Assembly (NCBI RefSeq): GCF_014212315.1
Contig: NZ_JACKXE010000001.1
Coordinates: forward strand, 2,046,001 to 2,110,000
Reading direction: 5' to 3'
Length of the DNA stretch: 64,000 bases
Origin: Nocardioides luti
GTDB lineage: Bacteria; Actinomycetota; Actinomycetes; Propionibacteriales; Nocardioidaceae
Shown here: positions 51,271 through 60,467 of the stretch, in pieces
Layout of the letters: each line of letters begins with the position of its first letter
Position numbering within the stretch: position 1 is the stretch's first letter
Notes under the pieces: generated by a model
The model's input: the letters and a program-made list of their open reading frames with translations, nothing else
What the model was told of the DNA's origin: nothing
Database searches by the model: none
Program-made: the position numbers and the translations under genes

Positions 51271-52683
51271 GTGACCCTGACGCCCACCCGCCCCGACCGG
51301 GCGGACAGCCGCCTGCTGGCGCCGGCGTACGCCGCCACGACGATCGGCACGTTCTCCCTCATCGCCTTCGTGGCGTTCGAGGCGATGGCGGTCACGACGG
51401 TGATGCCGAGCGTCGCGGCCGAGCTCGACGGGGTCGCGCTCTACGCGCTGAGCTTCGCCGCCCCGCTCGCGAGCGGCGTCGTCGGCATGGTCGCCGCCGG
51501 CCTGTGGAGCGACCGGCGCGGCCCGGCGCTCCCGCTGGTCGTCGCGCTGGCGCTGTTCTCGCTCGGCCTGCTGGTCTGCGGCACCGCCCCGTCGATGGAG
51601 GTGCTGGTCGCCGGCCGGGTGCTCCAGGGCCTCGGCGGCGGCGCCCTGACGGTCGGGCTGTACGTCGTCGTGGGGCTCGTCTTCCCGGCGCGGCTGCAGC
51701 CGGCCGTGTTCGCCAGCTTCGCCGCCGCCTGGGTCCTGCCCGCGCTCTTCGGCCCCGGCCTGGCCGCGGTGGTGGCCGACGCGTTCGGCTGGCGCTGGGT
51801 CTTCCTCGGGACCGTCGCGCTCGTGGTGGTGGCGGGGCTGCTGATCGCCCCGGCGCTGCGCTCGTTGCGCGAGCGGCACGCGGCCGACGCCATCGCCGCC
51901 GACGGCGCCGACGCCACCACCGCCACCGACGGCGCCGGACCCTCGCAGCTGAACCGCCTGGTCTGGGCGGTCGTGGGCGCCGGCGCGGTGCTGGCGCTCG
52001 AGCTGCTCGGCTCCTCCACCGGCGCGGCCGCCCTGCTCGCCGCGCTCGCGTTCGTCCTGGTCGTGCTGGCGCTGCGCCGGCTGCTCCCGCCCGGCACGCT
52101 GGTGGGCCGTCGCGGCCTGCCCGCGGTGATCGGCACCCGCGGCCTGATGAGCGCCGGCTTCTTCTGCGTCGAGGCCTACATCGTCTTCGTGCTCCAGGAG
52201 CGCTGGGGGCTGACGCCCGGGCACGCCGGGCTCGCGCTCACGTTCGTCGGCATCACCTGGGCCGCGGCCAGCCAGACCCAGGCCCGCCTCGGCGCCCGGG
52301 TGTCCCACGCGACCGCCATGCGGCTCGGCACCGCCCTGGTGGTGCTCGGCTCGGTGGGCGTCGTCGTGGTCGTCTGGACGCACGCGCACCCGGCGCTGGC
52401 CGCGGCGGCGTACGTCCTCGGCGGCGCCGGCATGGGCTTCGGCTACCCGCGCACCAGCGTGGCGATGCTGGACGCGTCGACCGACCGCGACCGGGGCGCC
52501 AACTCCTCGGCGCTCACGATCGCGGACTCGCTCGGCGCCGCGCTGGCCCTGTCGGTCTCGGGCGTGGTGTTCGCCGCGGCGCCGCGGGTCGGGCTCGACC
52601 CGTTCCTCTCGGTGCTGGTGCTGGCCGTGGCCATCGGCGCGCTCGGCACCGTGACCGCGGCCCGCACCCGCGTCGTCAGCTGA
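51271..52683 (+). CDS. MFS transporter, drug-efflux-like
   Basis: A 470-residue membrane protein with about 14 hydrophobic helices. Motif [14 protein letters not shown] between helices 2 and 3 and motif C-like segments ([27 protein letters not shown], in parts) place it in the DHA2-type exporters. A hydrophilic Ala/Asp/Thr loop separates the halves. The GTG start has no Shine-Dalgarno, fitting a leaderless mRNA. Stop overlaps the convergent CoA-transferase stop within the palindrome TCAGCTGA. Confidence 0.92.
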   Translation: MTLTPTRPDRADSRLLAPAYAATTIGTFSLIAFVAFEAMAVTTVMPSVAAELDGVALYALSFAAPLASGVVGMVAAGLWSDRRGPALPLVVALALFSLGLLVCGTAPSMEVLVAGRVLQGLGGGALTVGLYVVVGLVFPARLQPAVFASFAAAWVLPALFGPGLAAVVADAFGWRWVFLGTVALVVVAGLLIAPALRSLRERHAADAIAADGADATTATDGAGPSQLNRLVWAVVGAGAVLALELLGSSTGAAALLAALAFVLVVLALRRLLPPGTLVGRRGLPAVIGTRGLMSAGFFCVEAYIVFVLQERWGLTPGHAGLALTFVGITWAAASQTQARLGARVSHATAMRLGTALVVLGSVGVVVVVWTHAHPALAAAAYVLGGAGMGFGYPRTSVAMLDASTDRDRGANSSALTIADSLGAALALSVSGVVFAAAPRVGLDPFLSVLVLAVAIGALGTVTAARTRVVS

Positions 52684-53308
52684 TCGCGGGCTCGGTCTTC
52701 TCGCGGACCTCGTCCTCGCTCACGCCGGGCGCGAGCTCGACGAGCTTCAGCCCACCACCGTCCGGGAGCACGTCGAGGACGCACAGGTCGGTGATGATCC
52801 GCTGGACGCACCCACGACCCGTGTAGGGCAACGAGCACTCCTCGACGATCTTGTAGGACCCGTCCTTCGCGACGTGCTCCATCAGCACGATCACCCGCTT
52901 GGCACCGTTCACGAGGTCCATCGCCCCGCCCATGCCCTTGACCATCTTCCCCGGGATCATCCAGTTCGCGATGTCACCGTCCCTGCTGACCTGCATCGCG
53001 CCCAGGATCGCGGCGTCGATCTTCCCGCCGCGGATCATCCCGAACGACGTCGCCGAGTCGAAGATGCTCGCACCCGGGCGCAGCGTCACGGTCTCCTTGC
53101 CGGCATTGATCAGGTCAGCGTCCACCGCATCCTCCGACGGGTAGGCCCCCGTGCCCAGCACGCCGTTCTCCGACTGCAGCACCAGCTCCACATCATCAGC
53201 CACGTAGTTCGGCACCAGCGTCGGCAACCCGATGCCCAGGTTGACGTACGACCCGTCCGCCAGCTCCGAGGCCGCCCGCGCAGCCATCTCCTCACGCGTC
53301 CAGCTCAT
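52676..53308 (-). CDS. scoB: 3-oxoacid (succinyl-)CoA-transferase, subunit B
   Basis: A 210-residue protein. The catalytic Glu is in [24 protein letters not shown] and [19 protein letters not shown] are family marks. With subunit A it moves CoA from succinyl-CoA to acetoacetate or another oxoacid. ATG 53308 overlaps the subunit A stop. Codon use is even more biased toward C-ending codons than neighbours. Confidence 0.95.
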   Translation of the reverse strand: MSWTREEMAARAASELADGSYVNLGIGLPTLVPNYVADDVELVLQSENGVLGTGAYPSEDAVDADLINAGKETVTLRPGASIFDSATSFGMIRGGKIDAAILGAMQVSRDGDIANWMIPGKMVKGMGGAMDLVNGAKRVIVLMEHVAKDGSYKIVEECSLPYTGRGCVQRIITDLCVLDVLPDGGGLKLVELAPGVSEDEVREKTEPAIS

Positions 53309-54093
53309 GCGCCGGCCTCCTTCACACTCGGTGACACGGTCCGCTTCTCGATCCGCTTGTCCGCGGCCTGCTCCGGGGTCAGCGCCACGACCCGGTGCAC
53401 GAACACCCCCGGGGTGTGGACCTGCGACGGAGGGATCTCACCGGGCTCGACCAGCTCCTCGACCTCCGCGATCGTGACCCGCCCGCACATCGCGGCCAGG
53501 TTGTTGAAGTTGCCCGCCGACTCCCGGTAGACGAGGTTGCCGTGCCGGTCGCCCTTCCACGCCCGCACCAGACCGAAGTCCGCCACCAGCGCGTGCTCCA
53601 GCACGAACTCCTTCGGCCCCTCGGCCGTCTCGAACGTCTGCGTCTGCTTGGCCGGCGAGGCGACCTCGACGTTGCCCGAGTCGTCGTACTTCCACGGCAG
53701 CCCACCGTCCGCGACCTGCGTGCCGACCCCGGTCGCGGTGAAGAACGCCGCGATCCCCGTGCCACCCGCCCGCATCCGCTCGGCCAGCGTGCCCTGCGGC
53801 GTCAGCTCGACCTCGAGCTCACCGGCGAGGTACTGCCGCGCGAACTCCTTGTTCTCCCCGACGTACGACGACACCATCCGCCGGATCCGCCGCTGCGCCA
53901 ACAACAACCCCAGGCCCCAGTCGTCGACACCGCAGTTGTTCGAGAACGCCTCCAGGTCGGTGGCACCGCCCGCCAGGACCGCCTCGATCAGCACCGAGGG
54001 GATCCCGCACAACCCGAACCCACCGACCGACAACGACGCGCCGTCCCCGATGTCCGCCACCGCTTCCGCCGCACTCGCCACGACCTTGTCCAC
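53305..54093 (-). CDS. scoA: 3-oxoacid (succinyl-)CoA-transferase, subunit A
   Basis: A 262-residue protein with the CoA-transferase I signature [29 protein letters not shown] and [20 protein letters not shown] (parts). GTG 54093 is preceded by GGGAGGA, which fixes the start; the very long open frame upstream is shadow of the ATPase genes. Forms one operon with scoB. Confidence 0.95.
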   Translation of the reverse strand: MDKVVASAAEAVADIGDGASLSVGGFGLCGIPSVLIEAVLAGGATDLEAFSNNCGVDDWGLGLLLAQRRIRRMVSSYVGENKEFARQYLAGELEVELTPQGTLAERMRAGGTGIAAFFTATGVGTQVADGGLPWKYDDSGNVEVASPAKQTQTFETAEGPKEFVLEHALVADFGLVRAWKGDRHGNLVYRESAGNFNNLAAMCGRVTIAEVEELVEPGEIPPSQVHTPGVFVHRVVALTPEQAADKRIEKRTVSPSVKEAGA

Positions 54094-54291
54094 GCCTGGT
54101 TCCTCCCTCGCCCGCACGCGGGCCGTTGGTCCGGCCCGGGCTGCCCCGGCCGACCCGGCGATCCTAGTCATGACGCACGTCACTCCGGCATGGTCGGGCG
54201 CCCCACACCGGCGCCACCCCGATGGGTGGGCGCGACATGATCCGCAGCACACGGGCCCCGGTCGGGGCCGACCACGGACTAGGTTCGTGAC

Positions 54292-55317
54292 GTGCCCAGG
54301 AAGCAGTCCGACCCCACCCCCGACTGGCCGGGCGTCCGGCTCCACGTCGTCACCGGCAAGGGCGGCACCGGCAAGTCCACGGTGGCCGCCGCGCTCGCGC
54401 TGGCGCTCGCGTCGCACGGGAAGAACGTGCTGCTCTGCGAGGTCGAGGGCCGCCAGGGCATCGCCCGGATGTTCGACGTCGACCCGCTGCCCTACGAGGA
54501 GCGAAGGATCGCGACCGGCCTGCGCGGGCCTGACGGCTCCCCCGGCGTCGTGCACGCGCTGCACATCGACCCGGAGTCGGCGCTGCTGGAGTACCTCTCC
54601 ATGTACTACAAGCTCGGCCGCGCCGGCCGGGCCCTGGACCGCTTCGGCGTCATCGAGTTCGCCACCACCATCGCCCCCGGCGTCCGCGACGTGCTGCTGA
54701 CCGGCAAGGTCTTCGAGGCCGCCGAGCGCAACAGCCGGAACAAGAACGCGATCCGGTACGACGCCATCGTGCTCGACGCGCCGCCGACCGGCCGGATCAC
54801 GCAGTTCCTCAACGTGAACAAGGAGCTCGCCGGGCTGGCCAAGGTCGGCCCGATCAAGAGCCAGGCCGACCACGTGATGACGCTGTTCCGCTCCCCGCGC
54901 ACCGCGGTCCACCTGGTCACGGTCCTCGAGGAGATGCCGGTGCAGGAGACCGCCGACGGCATCGAGGACCTGCGGCGCAACCAGCTGCCCGTGGGCGGCG
55001 TGGTCGTGAACCTCGTCCGCCCCCGCGACCTCGACGCCGACGACCTCGCGGCAGCCGGCGCCGGCACCCTGGACCGCGCGGCCGTGCAGGCCGACCTGCA
55101 GGCGGCCGGTGTCGACGACGGCAACGGCCTCGTCGACGGGCTGCTGGCGGAGGCCCGCGACCACGCGGAGCGCCGCACGCTCGAGGACGCCCAGCGCCGG
55201 CTGGTCGCCGGGCTCGGCGTGCCGTCGTACGAGCTGCCCCGCCTCGCGGGCGGGGTCGACCTGGGCGCGCTCTACGAGCTCGCCGCCGCCCTCAAGCAGC
55301 AAGGACTCTCCTCATGA
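54292..55317 (+). CDS. ArsA/Get3-like ATPase, first of a pair
   Basis: A 341-residue P-loop ATPase. The deviant Walker A is VTGKGGTGKSTVAAALA with the signature Lys. Switch II is VLDAPPTGRITQFL. TAGGTT at 54280-54285 stands six bases before the GTG: leaderless. Homologue of Rv3679, which pairs with Rv3680 and is linked to envelope stress and redox tolerance. It has no Cys metal site for arsenite. Confidence 0.9.
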   Translation: MPRKQSDPTPDWPGVRLHVVTGKGGTGKSTVAAALALALASHGKNVLLCEVEGRQGIARMFDVDPLPYEERRIATGLRGPDGSPGVVHALHIDPESALLEYLSMYYKLGRAGRALDRFGVIEFATTIAPGVRDVLLTGKVFEAAERNSRNKNAIRYDAIVLDAPPTGRITQFLNVNKELAGLAKVGPIKSQADHVMTLFRSPRTAVHLVTVLEEMPVQETADGIEDLRRNQLPVGGVVVNLVRPRDLDADDLAAAGAGTLDRAAVQADLQAAGVDDGNGLVDGLLAEARDHAERRTLEDAQRRLVAGLGVPSYELPRLAGGVDLGALYELAAALKQQGLSS

Positions 55318-56489
55318 CGAGGTCCCGTGGCCGGGTGGGCCCGCTCGCGTCCACCGACAGCCCCGCCCCCGGTCTCGACGTCGACGCCCTGCTCGACGAC
55401 CCGGGCACCGGCATCATCGTGTGCTGCGGCTCCGGCGGCGTCGGCAAGACCACGACGTCCGCCGCGCTGGCGCTCCGCGCCGCGGAGCGCGGCCGCAAGG
55501 TGGTCGTTCTCACCATCGACCCGGCCCGCCGGCTCGCGCAGTCGATGGGCATCGAGGCCCTCGACAACACCCCGCGTCCGGTCGTCGGCGCCGACACCTC
55601 CGCGGGCGGCAGCCTCGACGCGATGATGCTGGACATGAAGCGCACCTTCGACGAGGTGGTCGAGAGCCAGGCCACCCCGGAGAAGGCCCGCCAGATCCTC
55701 GAGAACCCCTTCTACGTCGCCCTGTCGAGCTCGTTCGCGGGCACGCAGGAGTACATGGCGATGGAGAAGCTCGGCCAGATCCACGCCGACGCCCAGCGCG
55801 ACGGCACCTACGACCTGATCGTCGTCGACACCCCGCCGTCGCGCTCCGCGCTCGACTTCCTGGACGCGCCGGAGCGGCTCTCGAGCTTCCTCGACGGCAA
55901 GTTCATCCGGTTGCTGCTCGCACCGGCGCGCGGCCCGGCGAAGCTGATGACGGCCGGGCTGGGGCTGATCACCAACGCCCTGACCAAGATCCTGGGCGCG
56001 CAGGTGCTGCGCGACATGCAGACCTTCGTCGCGGCCTTCGACACGCTCTTCGGCGGCTTCCGCCAGCGGGCGCAGAAGACCTTCGCGCTGCTGCAGGCCG
56101 ACGAGACCGCCTTCCTGGTCGTCGCGGCGCCCGAGCCCGACGCGCTGCGCGAGGCGGCGTACTTCGTCGAGCGCCTCAGCGAGGACCGGATGCCGCTCGC
56201 CGGCCTGGTCGTGAACCGCGCCAGCCCGGCCCCGCAGGGCTCGATCTCGGCCGACGAGGCGATGGCCGCCGCGACCCGGTTGCGCAAGAGTGACGCGGGC
56301 TCGCTGACGGGCGGCCTGCTGCGGCTGCACGCCGACCAGACCCGGATGGTCGAGCGGGAGGCGCTGCTGCGCGAGCGGTTCGCCGCGGCGCACCCGGAGG
56401 TGCCGACCGCGGTCGTGCGGGCGCTGGCCGGCGACGTGCACGACCTCGAGGGCCTGCGCCGGGTCGGCGAGCTGCTCGCCGGAGCCTGA
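55314..56489 (+). CDS. ArsA/Get3-like ATPase, second of a pair
   Basis: A 391-residue P-loop ATPase with CGSGGVGKTTTSAALAL and the Asp-Pro-Ala-Arg switch I (TIDPARRLAQSMG), plus VVDTPPSRSALDFLD. Overlaps the first by ATGA, so the two proteins are made in equal amounts and probably form a complex. Rv3680 equivalent. No arsenic genes are near. Confidence 0.9.
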   Translation: MTRSRGRVGPLASTDSPAPGLDVDALLDDPGTGIIVCCGSGGVGKTTTSAALALRAAERGRKVVVLTIDPARRLAQSMGIEALDNTPRPVVGADTSAGGSLDAMMLDMKRTFDEVVESQATPEKARQILENPFYVALSSSFAGTQEYMAMEKLGQIHADAQRDGTYDLIVVDTPPSRSALDFLDAPERLSSFLDGKFIRLLLAPARGPAKLMTAGLGLITNALTKILGAQVLRDMQTFVAAFDTLFGGFRQRAQKTFALLQADETAFLVVAAPEPDALREAAYFVERLSEDRMPLAGLVVNRASPAPQGSISADEAMAAATRLRKSDAGSLTGGLLRLHADQTRMVEREALLRERFAAAHPEVPTAVVRALAGDVHDLEGLRRVGELLAGA

Positions 56490-56495
56490 GGAGCC

Positions 56496-56789
56496 TCAGG
56501 CGTTGACGGTCGACGTGGTGTCGACCTTGGCGTCGCGTGCGGTCTCCAGCACGTTGCGCCACGAGGCGGTGGGCCGACGGCGCAGCAGCGCCCGGCGCTC
56601 ACGCTCGGTCATGCCACCCCAGACGCCCCACTCGATCTGGTTGTCGAGGGCCTCGGCGAGGCACTCGGTACGCACCGGGCAACCGGCGCACAGCTGCTTG
56701 GCCTTGTTCTGCTCCGCGCCTCGCACGAAGAGCTGGTCCGGCTGCGCCTGACGGCACGCAGCGGCCGGCGTCCAATCTTCTACCCACAT
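56496..56789 (-). CDS. whiB4: WhiB-family iron-sulfur regulator, WhiB4-like
   Basis: A 97-residue protein. Cys12, Cys34, Cys37 and Cys43 (C...CXXC...C) bind a 4Fe-4S cluster and GVWGGMTERERRALLRRR is the turn plus basic DNA-contacting tail. ATG 56789 gives the family start MWVEDW. WhiB4 (Rv3681c) senses oxygen and nitric oxide and sits between the ArsA pair and ponA2 as here. Convergent with the ATPase genes, divergent from the PBP gene. Confidence 0.93.
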   Translation of the reverse strand: MWVEDWTPAAACRQAQPDQLFVRGAEQNKAKQLCAGCPVRTECLAEALDNQIEWGVWGGMTERERRALLRRRPTASWRNVLETARDAKVDTTSTVNA

Positions 56790-57020
56790 GTTGATGTCCC
56801 CACATCGTCCGAGATAGGCAGCGTCCCCATGACGCCTACCCGGGAAAATCCCCTCAGGTAAAGAAGGTAAAGAATGCAAGGCCGGTCTGGACAGACCTGT
56901 TCGACCCACCTTGAGTAGTCCGAAATGACTAGTGCCGGTGATCATCCCACTCCCAGGCGCTCCCTGCGGGTGGTTTGCGCCTTTTAGCAGGTGTTCGGGC
57001 GCTCACGTACGCTGGGGACC

Positions 57021-59438
57021 ATGTCCGTCCCGCGCAACGACCGTCTCCCGATCGGCCGCGTGGCCTCCCACCTGGGCGTGATGCTGGCCGTCGCCGCCGT
57101 CATGGGCGTGGTGGTCGCCGGCCTCGCGATCCCCTTCGCCGGGGTGCTCGGCATCGGCGCCCGCAACGTCGCGCGCACGATGGACAGCCTGCCGGCCGCG
57201 CTGGAGACCCAGCCGCTGGCCCAGAAGACCCGCATCGTCGACGCGGACGGCAACGTCATCGCGTCGCTCTACGACGAGAACCGCATCAACGTCCCGCTGA
57301 CCCAGATCTCGCGGACGATGGTCAAGGCGATCGTCGCGATCGAGGACTACCGCTTCTACCAGCACGGCGCCCTCGACCTGAAGGGCACGCTCCGCGCCCT
57401 GGTCACCAACCAGGCCAGCGGCGGCGTCACCCAGGGTGGCTCCTCGATCACCCAGCAGATGGTGAAGCTGACCCTGCTGAGCCAGGCCGACACCAAGGCC
57501 GAGCGCAAGGCGGCCACGGACGACACCTACGCCCGCAAGATCAAGGAGCTCCGCTACGCCATCGCGTTCGAGGAGAACCACTCCAAGGACTGGATCCTGG
57601 AGCGCTACCTCAACATCGCCTACTTCGGCGACGGCGCGTTCGGCGTCCAGGCGGCGGCACGGCACTACTTCGACAAGAACGCCAAGGACCTCGACCTGCG
57701 CGAGTCGGCGATGCTCGCCGGCCTGGTGAAGAACCCCACCGGCTACGACCCGACCAACTCGCCGGACCGCGCGCTCGAGCGTCGCAACGTCGTCCTCGAC
57801 CGGATGGCCGAGCTGAACGTCGTGCGCACCGGCAAGGCGAACAAGACCAAGAAGGAGCCCCTGGGGCTCAAGGTCGTCGCCACGAAGAACGGCTGCGTCT
57901 TCTCGCGGGCGCCGTTCTTCTGCGACTACGTCCTCAGCACGCTGATGAAGGACCGCTCGCTCGGCAAGACCCCCGAGGAGCGCAAGAAGCTGCTCTACTC
58001 CGGCGGCCTCACCATCCGCACCACGGTCTCCCTGCGCGACCAGGACGCCGCCGACGCGTCCGTGCGCAGCCACGTCTTCCCGCAGGACCAGGCCATCGGC
58101 GCGCTCGCCATGGTCGAGCCCAAGACCGGCGACGTGAAGGCGATCGCGCAGTCGCGCCCGATGGGCCGCGACAAGGCCAAGGGCGAGACCTACCTCAACT
58201 ACGTCGTCCCGCAGGAGTACGGCGACTCCGCCGGCTTCCAGGCAGGCTCGACGTTCAAGGCGTTCGTGCTGGCGACCGCGATCGACGACGACATCCCGCT
58301 GTCGCAGACCTTCGACGCCCAGCACACGATGACCTTCAACCAGGCCGACTTCGCCAACTGCGAGGGCGACCCGCCGTTCGCGGGCGAGTTCGACATCAGC
58401 AACTCCACGCGCGACGGCGTCATGGACGTGTACACGGGCACGCGCCAGTCGGTGAACACCTTCTACCTCCAGCTCGAGCGGGAGACCGGGGTCTGCGACC
58501 CGTTCAACCTCGCCAAGGAGATGGGCGTCCGCCTCACGAACCCCACCGGCGACAAGTACGGCAATGGCGCCGAGCGGGTCCCGACGTTCACGCTGGGTGT
58601 CGCCAACGTCAGCCCCCTGGAGATGGCCGAGGCGTACGCCACCTTCGCCGGCCGCGGCCTGCACTGCGACGCGCGCCCGGTCACCTCGATCGAGGACGCC
58701 GGCGGCACCACGATCAAGGAGTACCCCTCCCAGTGCACCCAGGTGATGCCGCAGTCGACGGCTGACGCCGTCAACGACGTCCTCCGCGGCGTCCAGGAGC
58801 CCGGCGGCTTCGGCTACGACCTCGGCCACACCAACCTGACCGTGCCGTCGGCCGCGAAGACCGGGACGACGCAGGACGGCAAGTCCGTGTGGTTCATGGG
58901 CTACACCCCCCAGCTCGCGACCGCGGCGATGATCGCCGGGGCCAACGAGTTCGGCCAGCCCATGCGGCTCCCCGGCCAGACCATCGGTGGCAACTACATC
59001 TCCGACGCCACCGGCTCCGGCTTCGCCGGCCCGATGTGGGGCGGCGCGATGCACGTCATCAACCAGTGGCTCGACGACGTCGACTTCGTCGCCCCCTCGG
59101 GCGAGGACGTCGCCGGCGTCCAGACCGTCGTGCCCACCACCTCGGGCATGAGCTTCGACCAGGCCCAGCAGGTGCTCGGCGACGCCGGCTTCACCACCGT
59201 CGACGGCGGCTACCGCGACTCCAGCGCCGCCCTCGACACGGTCGCCTACACCTACCCCGCAGCGGGCTCGTCCGCCGCCAGCGGCAGCTCCATCACGATC
59301 TACCGCTCCACCGGCCACCCCTACGTCCCGCCGCAGAACAACGGTGGTGGGGGCGGCGGGGGCCGCGGGAACGGCAACGGGAACGGGAACGGCAACGGCG
59401 GCGGGAACGGCGGCGGCGGAGGTGGCGGGCGCCGCTGA
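57021..59438 (+). CDS. ponA2: Bifunctional penicillin-binding protein, PonA2-like
   Basis: An 805-residue class A PBP that builds and cross-links peptidoglycan. A membrane helix at about 16-42 is followed by GT51 with Glu108 in AIEDYRFYQHG, then the transpeptidase with Ser410-X-X-Lys413 (AGSTFKAF), Ser477-Val-Asn479, and Lys613-Thr-Gly. A PASTA domain lies near 700-765 (SGMSFDQAQQVLGDAGF). The tail is a Gly/Asn/Arg low-complexity strip. ATG 57021 is preferred: TACGCT at 57008-57013 is a -10 that would make the message leaderless. Rv3682 equivalent. Confidence 0.95.
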   Translation: MSVPRNDRLPIGRVASHLGVMLAVAAVMGVVVAGLAIPFAGVLGIGARNVARTMDSLPAALETQPLAQKTRIVDADGNVIASLYDENRINVPLTQISRTMVKAIVAIEDYRFYQHGALDLKGTLRALVTNQASGGVTQGGSSITQQMVKLTLLSQADTKAERKAATDDTYARKIKELRYAIAFEENHSKDWILERYLNIAYFGDGAFGVQAAARHYFDKNAKDLDLRESAMLAGLVKNPTGYDPTNSPDRALERRNVVLDRMAELNVVRTGKANKTKKEPLGLKVVATKNGCVFSRAPFFCDYVLSTLMKDRSLGKTPEERKKLLYSGGLTIRTTVSLRDQDAADASVRSHVFPQDQAIGALAMVEPKTGDVKAIAQSRPMGRDKAKGETYLNYVVPQEYGDSAGFQAGSTFKAFVLATAIDDDIPLSQTFDAQHTMTFNQADFANCEGDPPFAGEFDISNSTRDGVMDVYTGTRQSVNTFYLQLERETGVCDPFNLAKEMGVRLTNPTGDKYGNGAERVPTFTLGVANVSPLEMAEAYATFAGRGLHCDARPVTSIEDAGGTTIKEYPSQCTQVMPQSTADAVNDVLRGVQEPGGFGYDLGHTNLTVPSAAKTGTTQDGKSVWFMGYTPQLATAAMIAGANEFGQPMRLPGQTIGGNYISDATGSGFAGPMWGGAMHVINQWLDDVDFVAPSGEDVAGVQTVVPTTSGMSFDQAQQVLGDAGFTTVDGGYRDSSAALDTVAYTYPAAGSSAASGSSITIYRSTGHPYVPPQNNGGGGGGGRGNGNGNGNGNGGGNGGGGGGGRR

Positions 59439-59982
59439 CGCGGCGGGCTGGTTGCTCCTCGTGGCCGGCTGCTCCTCGGTGGGCTGCGGGGGCCGCGCCC
59501 ACCCGCCGCGGCGCTTGCTCCCAGGGACCGCCCGCAGAGACCGGTGCGCTGACTGATCTGTTGCAGGGCGGGCGGTGGGGTCGCCTTTACGCCGCCGCGG
59601 CGGGTGGGCGCCGCCCCCGCACCCCGCGTGGAGCGCGTCCGTGGTCGATCACGGGTGTGAAGGAGAGGGACTGAGTCCGCTGCGGTCACTCCCACCGCAC
59701 AAGTCCCACCGGCCCCCGGACCCCCCACCCACCCGCACCGTCGGACGCGGGCGCGTGACTGGCCGGGTGGGCGCGGGGAGCCCACCCACTGCGGGCGCGT
59801 AAAGGCGACCCCACCGCCCGCCCCGCAGCGGAAAGAGTCAGTGCAGCGCACACTGCGGGCGGTCCCGGGAGCAAGCGCCCGCGGTGGGTGGGCGCACCGC
59901 GCCCACCCCGCGAGCACGGCCGACCAAGGGCTGCGAAACGACCCGACCCCGTCGGAACAGACCCGGCCCCGCCGGGATCAGC
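59439..59982. other. Noncoding stretch with a long inverted repeat
   Basis: No credible gene lies between ponA2 and yqeY. The 544 bases are dominated by two inverted copies of a roughly 98-base sequence (see the repeat entry) and by CG-rich direct and inverted pieces such as GGGTGGGCGC. Open frames across it are repeat artefacts. Confidence 0.7.
59495..59895. repeat. Long imperfect inverted repeat, arms about 98 bp
   Basis: Left arm 59495-59592, right arm 59797-59895, spacer about 204 bp. Shared pieces in inverse order include GCGCCCACCC, GCGCTTGCTCCC, GACCGCCCGCAG, GGGCGGGCGGTGGGG and TCGCCTTTACGC. The arms are most conserved at both ends and differ in the middle. No transposase and no target duplication are seen. 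It may be a head-to-head pair of a dispersed genomic repeat. Confidence 0.75.
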
Positions 59983-60441
59983 TCAGCCGAGCTGCCTCCG
60001 CACCTCAGCAGCCACCGCGCCCCCGTCGGCCTTGCCCCGCACCTGCGGCTGCACGACCCCCATCACCTTGCCCATGGCCTTCATGCCCTCGCCCGCCGCG
60101 CCGGTCTGCTCGATGGCGGCGGTGACGAGGGCGGCGACGTCGTCGGCGGAGAGCTGCTCGGGGAGGTAGTCCGCGATCACGGCGGCCTCCGCCTTCTCCT
60201 TGGCGGCCATCTCGGCGCGCCCGCCGTCCTCGAAGGCGGTCGCGGCCTCGCGGCGCTTCTTGGCCTCGGTGGAGAGCACCCCGATGATGTCGTCGTCGCT
60301 GAGCTCGCGCTGCTCCTTGCCGGCGACCTCGGCGTTGGTGATCGCGGTCAGCACCATCCGCAGGGTGGAGGAGCGGATCTCGTCGCGCGCCTTCATGCTG
60401 GCGGTGAGGTCGCTGCGGAGACGGTCCTTGAGAGCACTCAT
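59983..60441 (-). CDS. GatB/YqeY domain protein
   Basis: A 152-residue protein starting MSALKDRLRSDLTASMKARDEI and ending KADGGAVAAEVRRQL, the standard YqeY fold related to the tail domain of GatB. Its role in tRNA-dependent amidation is unproved. An alternative ATG lies nine bases upstream at 60450 and has AAGG in front; the family start favours 60441. It is divergent from the metallophosphoesterase gene with 26 bases between. Confidence 0.9.
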   Translation of the reverse strand: MSALKDRLRSDLTASMKARDEIRSSTLRMVLTAITNAEVAGKEQRELSDDDIIGVLSTEAKKRREAATAFEDGGRAEMAAKEKAEAAVIADYLPEQLSADDVAALVTAAIEQTGAAGEGMKAMGKVMGVVQPQVRGKADGGAVAAEVRRQLG

Positions 60442-60467
60442 GCGGGCCATTGTGGCAGCCTTGCCGC

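Noticed and set aside
53305..55302. Long - strand frame continuing upstream of scoA
   Set aside because: Only the part after GTG 54093 matches CoA-transferase and has a ribosome-binding site; the rest is antisense to the ArsA-like gene.
59300..59440. Gly/Asn-rich repeat considered as a separate element
   Set aside because: It is the in-frame low-complexity tail of the PonA2-like protein.
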